Positions 34,835 to 45,567 of a stretch of DNA of 64,000 nucleotides are shown here, in pieces. Source of the DNA: Ypsolopha sequella. Its lineage: Eukaryota; Arthropoda; Insecta; Lepidoptera; Ypsolophidae. Position 1 is the stretch's first letter, and each line of letters begins with the position of its first letter. The stretch spans positions 22,795,045 to 22,859,044 of the forward strand of contig OW203990.1 of NCBI GenBank assembly GCA_934047225.1. The letters run 5' to 3'. The notes below the pieces were generated by a model. It had not been told where the DNA came from, made no database searches, and saw nothing but the letters and a program-made list of their open reading frames with translations. Position numbers and translations under genes: made by a program.

Positions 34835-36070
34835 TTAAAGATATCCTGAACGAGTAAGTTAAAAGGCCGAGCCCGTAGGGCGAGGACTTTTATATACGAG
34901 TCCAGGATAGCTAATTATGGTCGAGGCATGTATAGTGCTTTTCTCAAAAATAAAACGAGATATTTTCAAATTATATAAGTTTTTTTATTACGTTAACAAA
35001 CTCATCTTGAATAACAAACAATCGATCGAGTTTGTTTTATGTGTCACGCAATTTTACTAAAATAATGCTATCGCGGTGTTTGACGTCTTTTGTAGTTAGA
35101 TTCCCAAGCTCCAGACTTCTACTTACACCGTTTTTACTCCCATGATAAGAACAACCTACAACAAAAAAACTCAATTTTAATAATGAATTAAAGGCCTATT
35201 TATAACTTTAGAGCCATAAAATAATATTACATCATTTATTTACCTTTATAACTAGATATTTATCATCTATATGTTGGCTTGAAATATTTTAGACTTCTTG
35301 CTTATATTATATAGCCATATGATTGCCTTTTTAGCCATGCCGTCAAATTGTTATCATTTTTCAAGTTTATTTTATTCTTATTGAGCACAACACATCGGAG
35401 CATGGAAAACATCGCCCATAAAGTGGAAGGCTGCTTTGTTTGGCTAAGGTGACTGAAACAAGCTAAAAACACATTTTCCGACCAACTGTTCGTGTGTTTA
35501 TCTGTTTTCCACTTGATGAACTTTTCATAATTTGTTTAAATGTCTTTCCTTAGATTTTGGCGGAAGCAAGTTGTTTTTTGCTAATTCCGCTTCCGCTTTT
35601 AGATCTGGAGGAGTACAATCTATATCAGAGCCTTCTTCTGAACTCATTTTGTAATTTATTTACACAAAAAACTTTAAATGAAAATATTATGCAACAACAT
35701 AATTTCCCGCTTTTAATTATTTTTTCGTTTTTTTTTTTATTTTCGTTGGGCAGATGTATACGGCCAGCCCTCTTCATAAAATTGAGGTTAAATTTTAAGT
35801 GTTCAATGGTTTTAAATATAACTATAAAATCAATAAAAATAATATATTTTCAATTATAAAATATAGCAAACGTTTTCTGAACACGAAATTGTAATGTTTT
35901 TTCTTTTTATACTGGCTGCTAAAAACCGTATGATCGCCAAACTCTTTAGTCATTTAAAACATAGACACGGATAGTTTAAAAAAAAAAACATGGTATGTAA
36001 TGGATTTTCACACGAATTTCCTGGACAGTTATTCAGATTTCCTGGAGACTTGAAATAGCTCTACAGGATG
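34835..36070 (+). repeat. Dispersed element, copy A (relative at 39615-40345)
   Basis: Shares, in order, GAGTAAGTTAAAAG, TTTTATATACGAGT, GCATGTATAGTGCTTTTCTC, then AATGGTTTTAAATATA, CTGAACACGAAATTGTAAT and TGGATTTTCA with 39620-40260. The copy is longer in the middle. No transposase is recognised. The frame at 35557-35859 is AT noise. Confidence 0.65.
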
Positions 36071-36172
36071 AAGTACTTTTTGGCAAGTCTATGCAATATG
36101 TATTACAACATATTTTTGAGAAAACGTATATTATTATATTATATTACCATCTGAATGGATAAGGACCAGCTG

Positions 36173-36316
36173 TGTTACTACAAAAGGGCGTTTAAGCGAT
36201 GTTTAACTTTAGACAGTGTTTAAATCTGTTGCTGTCACTTTTTTACAATATGAAACAAAAGGCGACAACAACAGATTTAAACACTGTCTAAAGTTAAACA
36301 CCATTTTGTAGTAACA
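36173..36316. mobile_element. TGTTAC hairpin MITE, copy 2
   Basis: TGTTACTACAAAAGGGCGTT at the left and AACACCATTTTGTAGTAACA at the right, with the same TTTAGACAGTGTTTAAATCT and AGATTTAAACACTGTCTAAA arms as the copies at 14101 and 42168. Confidence 0.85.
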
Positions 36317-36482
36317 CCGCAGATTTTAAGAGTTTAAACCGGACTCTGCCCGGATTTCATTCGAGACCGGATTTTTGTCATTTATGTCAATACAGGCATT
36401 ACTATTTTTTTTATAAAAATATTACTATTTTTTTTTTTATTTATTTATTGCCATACATATTACATAATACAATAATTAAAGC

Positions 36483-37089
36483 CGAGTCCAGAATTAGGCG
36501 AACTAACTTGACAGTTCATTGTACACTAATGTTGCCACAGTTTGGCTAGTGCTTTTAAAAGTCTAGTTAATCATTATTATTGTGTTTGGAATCAAACTAA
36601 TAATTTTACTAAGCAAAATAATAACAATAAAAATTAATTCAATTAATTAAAATCGAACACATAACGGATTTGGAATTATCATCGACGATATATAGCGTTT
36701 GTCTCTATCGCACTTTCATATTTGCCAGAAAGAAAGGGATGAATGCTATATGTATGGTACATGAAATGTACCTTACTAGCCCGACAGAAATCACCTAAAA
36801 GGATCACAATGGCCTGTTGTAATAACATCATTATTTTTGTATTTTACTCCTAATTTGAGGAGTAAATATCCGCTTTAAACCATACATCCTTCAGATCATA
36901 TTATATCATATAAATTGCTGTAGTTCGTCCCTATTTGGCAAGTATGTATAAAATATAAATAGAATCAGATTTATAGAAGGCATAAGGTTATATGTCGATT
37001 TGTGTCGACATGAACCTATCACTATTTATTTTTTCCTATGTCTGGCAACATTTTCGGCTGTCAAATTAGTTCGCCTAATTCTGGACTCG
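36483..37089. mobile_element. MITE with about 30-bp inverted ends
   Basis: CGAGTCCAGAATTAGGCGAA at the left is mirrored by TTCGCCTAATTCTGGACTCG at the right, followed inward by paired CTAACTTGACAG and CTGTCAAATTAG. About 607 bp, non-coding. Confidence 0.82.
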
Positions 37090-37722
37090 ACTTTTTTAGG
37101 TACAAATAGCACAAAAAATCTCCAAAGAGTTTATCTTTGTACTCACACCATACAACATCGAACATGCGACATGTGAAAATTTTTGCTGTAAAATTTCATC
37201 AAAACAGCGTACTGGCTGAAATATAAGAATAAATAATATAACGTAATTAAAATCTACCGAGTCTTACATAGTCATAGAGCCAAAGACCGGACGTTTTTTA
37301 CCGAAATTAGGATTTTTAAACATGTGCAACCGGCTTTTTGATTTCGATTTCAAGTTGGTAACTCTAGTTGTAAGAGCAGTATAAACACTGGATCATGAAA
37401 TTTTCAACTGTTCTTATTAAGTCAACCGTGTCAACAATGTGCCGGCCGTTCCAAGATTAATAACTGCCGGGGTCTGATGTGGATCTAGGGTCAAGTCCAC
37501 GCGACTGTGACAGATCGAGGACCCTTACAAATTGCGTTTAGAGCCTCGTTCAATAAGCTATTGCCTGCCACTAATATAAAATAGAAGCAATTCCATACAT
37601 TCTGATTTCCAAAATCAATTTTTAAATTTAAAAAGATCATGTATAAATTTTCAGAAAGACAAAGACAAAGTACATCCTTGAAAATAAGGACACATAGCCG
37701 CCTCTAAGCCGTCTTATCCCGA
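37090..37722. other. Unassigned intronic stretch
   Basis: No gene recognised. A GC-richer patch at 37440-37530 (GTGCCGGCCGTTCC, GGATCTAGGGTCAAGTCCAC) has no open frame of note. Confidence 0.35.
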
Positions 37723-37726
37723 TTAA

Positions 37727-38142
37727 GGTGATATACCGTGCTAGCAAAGGTCCCCGTTACTCCAGGCAGAAAGACCCGCAGTGCGAAAGGGACGGAATCG
37801 GGGAAAATTGTCAAAAAGTCGGTTTTAAATTAATGCAAAATTAACTAAAATAGCTACAAAAAATTCCATAACCAGTAATTTAGGTGTAGTTAAGACCCAT
37901 CTAAATAAATATTTTTCAAGTCTCTATGCTATCCTAATTTGTCAGAATATCAAAAAAAGTGTAAATTTAGACCTGATTTTAATAATTATTTCTATCGAAT
38001 GAAATTCCTCTTATCGCGTTTCTGATAGACCAAAATCTAGTAAAAGGTCCCAAAATTGTTATACTAATTAATTTTACTTGGAACTTTATTAAAAGAGCAG
38101 ATAAATAACTTCAAAAAGTGTCAATTTTCACGGTATAGCCCC
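37727..38142 (-). mobile_element. TTAA-type MITE, diverged complete copy
   Basis: TTAA at 37723-37726 and 38143-38146 flank GGTGATATACC and GGTATAGCCCC ends. Shared blocks: GACCCGCAGTGCGAAAGGGA, AAAAAGTCGGTTTT, GACCCATCTAAATAAAT. It is older than the other copies. Confidence 0.75.
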
Positions 38143-39179
38143 TTAAGTAATATGCGTATTTAACAGAAATTTACGTCGTTAAATTTAGAACCAGTCATGG
38201 ATAAATCACGAAGGAACTAATTAATCAGTCAAGTGTGTCCACCGAGTGGCGCAGCCTGCAGGACACTCACGTTTCGGCTATACTGACTTGGCTGCGACCG
38301 ACGAGGAGATTATCTACCAAATTTTCCTTTTTACCTTTTCTAGGCATTCAAATAAAGGCTTAGGGACCTGAAGAACATACTCGTAATTCCGGTAATATTT
38401 TCAGCATTAACGATCTATTCGATCTACATAAATGCTCGTCGCTTTTATACCGTAAAAGTAATACTTCCGAACGAGCCCGGACCAAAGCCATAAATGTTCA
38501 CAAATTACTGTGTTTATTTTTGAAACATTAGCGTATCATAAAGTTTTTACAGGCGGTAAGGGAAACGAATGTCCAGCTAAAATAACACAAGCGTGATAAT
38601 GTCACTCGTTGTGTCACGTTCAGGATATGAGCTCAGTGATGCACTGCCGCAGGAACTTTGGAAACACGGATCTTCACTCTGCCGACACGAGTGAGGAATC
38701 TAGCTTCCACTTAGGCTGTTGTTCACGGTCAAGTCGACAGAAATACAAGTTGCTATATATAGTACTCGTAGATTGTTCTGAAATCTGAAAAAAAAACTCA
38801 AATTATCTGCAATTGATTTTAATATAACTTCGGAACGTTTGGGGTTGGAGCAGTGAAGGTTGATTTGTTGACACCATTCTAGGTGAAGGTCGGTGCAGGC
38901 AGGATATCCGCTAATGACCTGCATCGTGAGGTTTCAGTTTTAAACTAAAGCAAAGCCGAAGCGTTCCGTCAGAGAAGTATAAACGAGGTCAGCGCCACGT
39001 TAATGAACTTTCCAAGAGCTTTGAAAACGGGGAAACGGCACACGGATATTCTACACAGCTTTTTGTATTTCCATGACGGGATTTGGAGAGTTGGCAACGG
39101 ACCAAACATTTAAATCGTTGAAAGAGTAGTGAAAAAGTAATGGGTGCGGAACTGAAAGGAAAAGCGGTCGCGTGAAACC

Positions 39180-39440
39180 ACCCCATGACTTACGGGACGG
39201 GCGCTCGCCACGGCGACGTGGCAATAAACAAAGAGACGGCAAAGGGCGGGTGGCGGCGGGGTGGCTCGCGCGGTCGGTGCATAGTATATTGCCTACAAAT
39301 GTCAGTAGACCGCCCGCTGCCGCCAGCCGCGTCTGTCCATATCCCTAACTAGGTCACCTTATTAAAAGCGAGTGCAGCACAGCCTCCTCCTCTCAGCTTT
39401 GAGGCGAGCAATCACCGAGAGTAGAGAGACGTCTAAAATA
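39180..39440 (+). promoter_or_regulatory. GC-rich, promoter-like patch inside the intron
   Basis: A GC-rich stretch (GGGCGGGTGGCGGCGGGGTG, CGCCCGCTGCCGCCAGCCGC) is followed by a TATA-like TTATTAAAAG at 39360-39369 and a TCAGCTTTG start-like site about 30 bp later. It stands out sharply from AT-rich surroundings and no repeat partner is seen in the window. It could be an alternative promoter or first exon of the PAQR gene or of a small intronic gene. No coding exon was identified. Tentative. Confidence 0.25.
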
Positions 39441-39479
39441 AGTACCCAACCAATTACACCGCCAACAACAATTCAAACA

Positions 39480-39552
39480 CGTATTTTTCGAACAGAATTG
39501 AAAAGGTCCACAACAAAATTCTAAGAATATATTTCAGTAAAATTAATTATGC
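39480..39552 (+). pseudogene. Possible LINE reverse transcriptase scrap
   Basis: Reads NRIEKVHNKILRIYFSKINY in one frame, like the IEKVQ..FLR segment near the end of jockey/CR1 reverse transcriptases. Very short; weak support. Confidence 0.35.
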
Positions 39553-39614
39553 GTGTAGCCTGATTTGCGTAGTAATCGTACATTACTGCTGAGACCAAGT
39601 AAGTGAGCTCTCAC

Positions 39615-40345
39615 TGGCCGAGTAAGTTAAAAGTTTTATATACGAGTTCAGGAGGGCTAATTAAGGTCGAAGCATGTATAGTGCTTTTCTCAAAAATACA
39701 ACGAGAAAATGTATAGTAGGTCTATAGGATAAGGAGTTAAATAAAATTAAATGAGTTCATTATATTGAAAGCTACGTTGCTCATATTGAGGCAAAATTTT
39801 GTGAAGGGGTATGAGAAAGCCCTATTTAAACTTACCTCAAAATGTTAAAACAAAAAAGATTCGTTTTGAGTCGGACTTTGTAGGCGGAAAATTCGATTCA
39901 CGATGCAATCTACAAATATTTTTTTCACAACAAATAGGCGCCATGTTTTTTTTTCTTAAACTTGGACGTTAGTGTAAGCTGCGTTCAGTTTGATCATCGG
40001 GCGACGCCAACGCCCGCCTTACACTATCAGTAGGTTAGCATATAGTAAAATTTCAAGTGTTTAATGGTTTTAAATATATAAAACCTATAAATCAATATAT
40101 GAATTCGTTATTATTATCGCACATCTCTACATTCTGAACACGAAATTGTAATTCATTTTATTTTTAAACTAGCCGCTTAAAACCTTATGATCACCAAACT
40201 TCTTACGCTCCTAAAAAAAAAGACACGGGCATATGGTATGCAATGGATTTTCATACGAATTTACTGGACACTTAAGAACTGGCTTATCTTTACGGTATGA
40301 AATGATAACATTACAATATATTTTTGAGAAAAGCAAATTACCTAA
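39615..40345 (+). repeat. Dispersed element, copy B
   Basis: Shorter relative of 34835-36070, with CGAGTAAGTTAAAAGTTTTA, GCATGTATAGTGCTTTTCTC, AATGGTTTTAAATATA and CTGAACACGAAATTGTAATT in the same order. Non-coding. Confidence 0.65.
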
Positions 40346-40967
40346 CGAAATAATTTAATAATTTTCATCTAAACACCGTCTCGCATCGTCGGTTAATTTA
40401 ATAGTTAACCTAAAGCTGGGTTTGTCTGGGGATCTAGTTAAAAAAACGCTGATGGCTATATTTAGTCCACCAGAAGACATAGTGGGCTCGAGGATAAGGT
40501 TTCACTTGTGTTACGTAAACATAATAAATTATTGCAGGCAGCGATATTGGAATGGAGTTATACTCCAGACACTTGGCGAATCAAAGCTAATGAAAACTTC
40601 GTTCCACGACACCTCTCTTTTTTTTTATTGACTAACGTTTCTGCTTTTGGAAGCTCTGTTTTTTAAAATAAAACCCTGTGAACTTCAGCCAACGCCACGA
40701 GAGCGATGTGCGACGCTACTTTTTACTCCTAATTTAAAGTAAAGTTTTTAGTTCTTCTCAAGAAGAACTCACAGTTACTCTACAAGTAAGATTTCTTCTT
40801 GTCCCTTTCCGATAGAATTCGCTAAAGTACTTTTGTTTTATATATATTTCTGTTTTAATGATGATGAAATAAAAACATTCTTCTATTATGTGACCAAAAT
40901 ATTGTGACGTAAGGCATCATTGTAGCTCACGCTGACATTTACATATCTGCTAGTATATAATAATTAT

Positions 40968-41207
40968 GTCGTCGGCAAATCGTAGAATTCGTCATATCAC
41001 GATTGCCTAGGCAGATCATAAAGAATGAAATCTAAAATATTTCACCAAAAGTAAAAAAATAGGTGCGACTTGACGAGCGGAGCGAGGAGGAGCCTGTCAG
41101 GTTTACATGTAAATAAATTTGAGACGACCCTAGTTTTAACAGGAATATGATATGCCCAGGCAGATCATGATATGCCCCATTCTACGATGTGCCGACGAGG
41201 TATATAC
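40968..41207 (+). mobile_element. MITE with GTCGTCGGC inverted ends
   Basis: GTCGTCGGCAAATCGTAGAA and TTCTACGATGTGCCGACGA are imperfect inverted ends. Interior GACGAGCGGAGCGAGGAGG matches 33266-33475. Non-coding. Confidence 0.72.
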
Positions 41208-41583
41208 TAGCTTGAGCTTGTAAAATTCAATAGTTTATAATTTTACAAGGCTAAGTTAAATTAAAAAAAAACCTACCGTGAAATTGTTATCTCACTAGTG
41301 AAATAAAAAATGGAATCAGATTTTATAATTTTACGGTGACGTAATATGTGAAACAAAACTGATAATGCTGAATTATGTACGTACTACCACATAATAACCA
41401 CTTACAGGTCCTCTAAAAAGGCTGCTTTAGATGAATCATAGTATGATTCTGTTGCTCAGAATAAGGAATACTTATTCTGAGTTCTGTTGTAATGCAGTCT
41501 CTTTTGCACGCATGAAGAAACTCTGACTCTATCCTACTTTCAAACCATTTCATGATTCACCCAAGTCGGCCTTTTTAGATCCC

Positions 41584-41743
41584 CAGAAGGTTCACTCCGC
41601 ATTACTAGTGAAAACAGGCGCACGCACACATAGACGCGTACGTACGACGATCTCGGATGAAGTCGGTCGAATGCCAATACGATATTCTGCCGAGATCATC
41701 ATAGTTGCATCTGTTTTCGCTCGTTGGATGGAGTCGGCCTTCT
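41584..41743. mobile_element. Hairpin MITE, relative of 14641-14800
   Basis: AGAAGGTTCACTCCGCATTA at the left and GATGGAGTCGGCCTTCT at the right; the middle has CACACATAGACGCGTACGTA and GACGATCTCGGATGAAGTCG, shared (inverted) with the copy nested in the hAT MITE. Confidence 0.75.
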
Positions 41744-41935
41744 CTATTTTGTGGTACTAGTATGCATGTATTACGAGTATATGTTGAGAGTGCGGGGTCT
41801 ATCATTCCTCTATTCGTGACAACTACCTGAAAACTTTCGATATTTTTACGGGTCTAGACTGGTCCCATTGAAATTATTTTCTTTTAACCATAAATTATGT
41901 TATGTTGTGCTAATCAATTTATCTAATCAATTTAT

Positions 41936-42065
41936 AAATGACTGATTGATCTATCAATGCCCAAACCAAACGGCAGAACTTTTGGATTGTAGGTTTCTTG
42001 TATGACGTAGACATCCGCTAAGAAATTTTAGGACATTCCTACGGGATCGGGAGAAACAGGATTTA
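41936..42065 (+). mobile_element. Helitron-like fragment
   Basis: AATGACTGATTGATCTATCA, GACGTAGACATCCGCTAAGA and ATTCCTACGGGATCGG match the block order at 14030-14325. The 3' CTAGT end is lost. Non-coding. Confidence 0.55.
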
Positions 42066-42167
42066 CGCAACAACGCTGCGGAGCGTTCGGTAGTAAGTAT
42101 AATATTTCGGCACGATGTCTACTGAACAGTCAAAGTACCAACACTTTTCACCAATGAACAAATACTG

Positions 42168-42300
42168 TGTTACTACAAAACGGTGTTTAACTTTAGACAG
42201 TGTTTAAATCTGTTGTTGTCGCCTTTTCTTTCATATCGTAAAAAAGTGACAGCAACAGATTTAAATACTGTCTAAAGTTAAACACCGTTTTGTGGTAACA
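42168..42300. mobile_element. TGTTAC hairpin MITE, copy 3
   Basis: TGTTACTACAAAACGGTGTT and AACACCGTTTTGTGGTAACA pair across the element, with the internal loop region inverted in orientation relative to copies 1 and 2. Confidence 0.85.
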
Positions 42301-42385
42301 CCGTTAATGTTCAATAATTGAATTCCAAATAAATTGGAAATAAAAGTTGTTTTATTTTAGAGCACATTTACATCAAATATTATTT

Positions 42386-42541
42386 AGAGTGCATTACAAA
42401 CTAGAAAATATCAATCAGAAACAAATCCAAAGACAAGAATTCCCCGGGCCAGGATTCGAACAAATTCAATTGCGAAGATTTTTCAAATTCTTGTCTTTGG
42501 ATTTGTTTCTGATTGATATTTTCTAGTTTGTAATGCACTCT
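42386..42541. repeat. Long hairpin with tRNA T-arm-like loop
   Basis: Left arm AGAGTGCATTACAAACTAGA through AATCCAAAGACAAGAATT pairs with the right arm ending TTCTAGTTTGTAATGCACTC. The loop holds, on the minus strand, GTTCGAATCCTGGCCCGGGG, which looks like a tRNA T-arm/B box and acceptor stem. No A box was found at the expected distance, so it is not an intact tRNA. Confidence 0.65.
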
Positions 42542-42543
42542 AA

Positions 42544-42736
42544 CCCCCGGTTTCTGAAAGGCCAATCAAAGTTAACAGTAGATTAAAAAAACTTTAACCG
42601 CAAATAACGGTGAAAATAAAGCATATATGTCGTCTTCTTTGGCGATATTTAAGAGGAAAGTCAGATCTCACTATGAAGTTTCATTAGGTTGGTAGTCTCA
42701 TCACTTATTTACCCTTATTATATTGATATTTAAATG

Positions 42737-42771
<35 letters not shown>

Positions 42772-43230
42772 GATGTATTTATTAATATATTCTTGTGTAT
42801 TTGTTTATGTAAGTCTATGATATCTATTAAAATTAAGTTTAATTTGGTAGGTTATTTGTATTAACACTTTATTGATTTTCATTAAATTTACTCTATCTAC
42901 TCGTATTACGTCTATCCCCCTATTTTGACTTTTCTTGTGACTATTTCTTCACCACCCAAAGGTTGGCTGGAAGAAATCGCTTTAAGTGACAAGTCCGCCT
43001 TTGTACAAAATTATTTTTTCAATACTCTGTTTTCTTTTATATGTCTTCTGTGTACAATAAAGTGTCAATTCATTCATTCATATATTATGAAGTCTGAATA
43101 GTGATGAATCAATAATTAACTTAGTTAATTTTTGATTTCAATGTAAAATTCCCACTTTTTCTGGCTTAATCCGCAGATAATTATTTTTTAATCTACTGTT
43201 AACATTGATTGGCCTTTGAGAAACCGGGGG
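42544..43230. mobile_element. TIR element with CCCCCGGTTTCT ends and TAA duplication
   Basis: CCCCCGGTTTCTGAAAGGCC at the left is mirrored by GGCCTTTGAGAAACCGGGGG at the right, and the inverted similarity continues for about 60 bp (TTAACAGTAGATTAAAAAA). TAA flanks both sides (42541-42543 and 43231-43233). It contains a LINE tail at 42949-43080 and a (TA)n tract at 42738-42768. Confidence 0.82.
42949..43080 (+). repeat. LINE 3' tail, plus strand
   Basis: CACCACCCAAAGGTTGGCTG, AAGTGACAAGTCCGCCTTTG, then GTACAATAAAGTGTCAATTC (polyadenylation-like AATAAA). The inverted relative is at 43780-43912. Confidence 0.7.
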
Positions 43231-43779
43231 TAAATAATATTTAGAGTATTCATAGCGATGGATTTCGCAAAATAAACATTACATTCATACAAATTTGGAA
43301 AATTTCGTATGTTGGCTTATCTGAGTCAATGTTTCAGAGGAGTGGTACCGCTAGAGCTGCCGCTGCTTTAGCGGAACATTTCCGAAATAGCTTATCGATT
43401 TATAATAAAAACAAAATTAGCGAACCGAACTGACCTTTACTAACACGCCTGTCCTCCCTTCGACGACGTCACACTGCCATCTTCAATATGAATTGAAATC
43501 TCTACTGTCTGCTTACTGAAATAGCACTTATTTTTACCTGCTGGTATTATTTTTAGTGAGTTGAGGCAAAAGGGCGAGTGGCCGAGTGGCACAAGAGGTG
43601 TCGAGGGGCTTTCGAGGGTGCTCCTCAAGAGATCGCTCTTTACACTGGAGTCTTTGGAGCCCGACACGACCTAGGGCGGGCGGGGTAGGGCGGCCCAACA
43701 TATAATGTGATTTCTATTGCCACACTTCAAAGTGCAATTCTGACCAAAGTATTTCTGCTTCACGCTTAATAATTAATGA
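43231..43779. other. Apparently unique stretch; no gene established
   Basis: The minus-strand frame at 43440-43667 (75 codons) shows no recognised domain. A TGGCCGAGTGGC box at 43580-43591 resembles a tRNA A box but no B box follows. The composition (GC-rich 43420-43720) differs from the flanks, so a regulatory or exon function is possible but unproven. Confidence 0.3.
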
Positions 43780-43912
43780 ATTGACACTTTATTGTACACA
43801 AAAGACATACAAAAGAAAACAGAGTATTGAAAACATAATTTTGTACAAAGGCGGACTTATCACTTAAAGCGATTTCTTCCATCCAACCTTTGGGTGGCGA
43901 AGAAATTGTCTC
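43780..43912 (-). repeat. LINE 3' tail, minus strand
   Basis: GAATTGACACTTTATTGTAC, AGGCGGACTTATCACTTAAA and CAACCTTTGGGTGGCGAAGA are the reverse complement of the blocks at 42949-43080. Two tails of the same LINE family sit in opposite orientation about 700 bp apart. Confidence 0.7.
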
Positions 43913-44386
43913 TAGAAAAGTAAATATAAATGTATAAATTATATATAATAATATTTAAAAAATTATAAAATAATATTACAGTTTTATAAGCAAAACACAA
44001 CCATCAAATTTCTGAGTTGAAATCCGTATTTACCTACGAAATTTGGGCCAGAACCCATTACTTTGATTAATGTAATCGACATCGTATTAAAGAAAGTAAT
44101 CAAGCCTCCATTAGGCTATAGTTCGGCACACACCGACGACGCATCGCGGCGTAGGTACTGACGCATGCCACACCACAATGATATTATTATAATAACATTG
44201 CCACTCCACGTTACTTTAATTGTATTGCTTTCTCATCAAAAATTTGATGCTGATCAAATCTATGATATCTCTAGTACCTAGGTCGTCCGTTAGCTAATTT
44301 TTTTTTTACATGTAAGACTACCTATATACGTAGACACCTGAAAATTTTGAAACTAACGCATACTACATTCTTAACATGCTCTAAGC

Positions 44387-44689
44387 CAGGGTTTCTTATA
44401 CTTATAGCCCCACGTACCCCTATTCAATTTCCACGACGACTGTGAACCCCTTTAAAAAACGAAACTCTAAACTCGCCATAGAAGGATTTTTATTTACAGT
44501 CACAAAGTAATGCTGCTAATTAGTTAATGTGATAGGTGGGCTTGTTTCTTCTCGCAAACTGAGTCGCTTTTAGGAGCAATTTTGCTCAACGAGTTAGAGT
44601 CAGCCGCCATAACGTAAATCTTGTCACGACCCCCCACGATCAACTGGCGAACCCCTGGGGGTTCGTGTATCCCACTTTGAGAAACCCTG
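44387..44689. mobile_element. hAT-type MITE with 8-bp target duplication
   Basis: CAGGGTTTCTTA and TTGAGAAACCCTG form the terminal inverted repeat. The direct repeat CTCTAAGC flanks it at 44379-44386 and 44690-44697. 303 bp, non-coding. Confidence 0.9.
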
Positions 44690-44789
44690 CTCTAAGCTAC
44701 ATTCGAACGTTTGGCACACATACCTGTGTCAGTAGTAGCTTTTTCCTCTATGGTAGTAGCCAATTACAGCAGTAAAAAAAAAAAAAAAC

Positions 44790-45567
44790 GCTCAATTGCG
44801 AGTCAGACTCTGGTACCTAGGGTTCTGTATCGTGGATGAAAAATTAAATTTTGTAATTTTTTGTTCGTCAATTTCTCAACCGCTATATTTTTCCTCTAAT
44901 CTTTACTTAAACACACATTACCATGATTTTTTTCATGTTTTTCGGTCTACCAGTTTTGGAGATAAAGGGGGCGGACATATATTTTTTTTGTAGTTTTTCG
45001 AGGATTTCTCGAAATAGATACAAGTAAATATAATCAATCTATTTTTACAATCAGCTCTTTATTTCCCGCAATTGTATTTTTATAAAATGCGTTTTTATTT
45101 ATTTAACTTTTTTTTATATATCTCATTTGTGTTCAACTTTTTTCAAATTGCTATAGATTTCCTGTAATAAGCCAGTTAAGATCTATAATTATAATTTTTT
45201 CATTTTTTTTGGTCCACCTGTTTTGGAGATTAGCGGAGGACATGATTTTTTTTGTGGCTATTCAAAGATTTCTCGAAACCAGTGCTAGTAAATCTACAAT
45301 TAATTACCCATATTGTGTTTTTAGGATAATATTTTTTATTTTTACTCTTTTGTTTTGGAAATATTTTAAATTTTAATTTTTTTTGCACCGTATTATGTGG
45401 GCAAATTAATTCTATTTTTGTGCGAAATTTCAAATCTTTATCTTTGACGTTGCTAAAGTTATGAGGCTGTGATATACGGACGGACGAACAGACGGGCGGT
45501 CGGACAACGGAGTCTCACCACAAAGATTTATTTTGTACCTTTTAGGTACTACGGAACCCTAAAAATA
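44790..45567 (+). repeat. Dispersed repeat family R1, copy 3
   Basis: Contains CAATTGCGAGTCAGACTC, ATTTCTCAACCGCTATATTT, two GTTTTGGAGAT blocks, TTGCTAAAGTTATGAGGCTG and GGTACTACGGAACCCTAAAA, in the order seen at 1196-1943. Confidence 0.75.

Noticed and set aside
43570..43650. tRNA gene suggested by a TGGCCGAGTGGC box
   Set aside because: No B box or cloverleaf partner follows at the right distance.
43440..43667. 75-codon minus-strand frame as a gene
   Set aside because: No domain, no supporting splice or promoter context; only composition is unusual.
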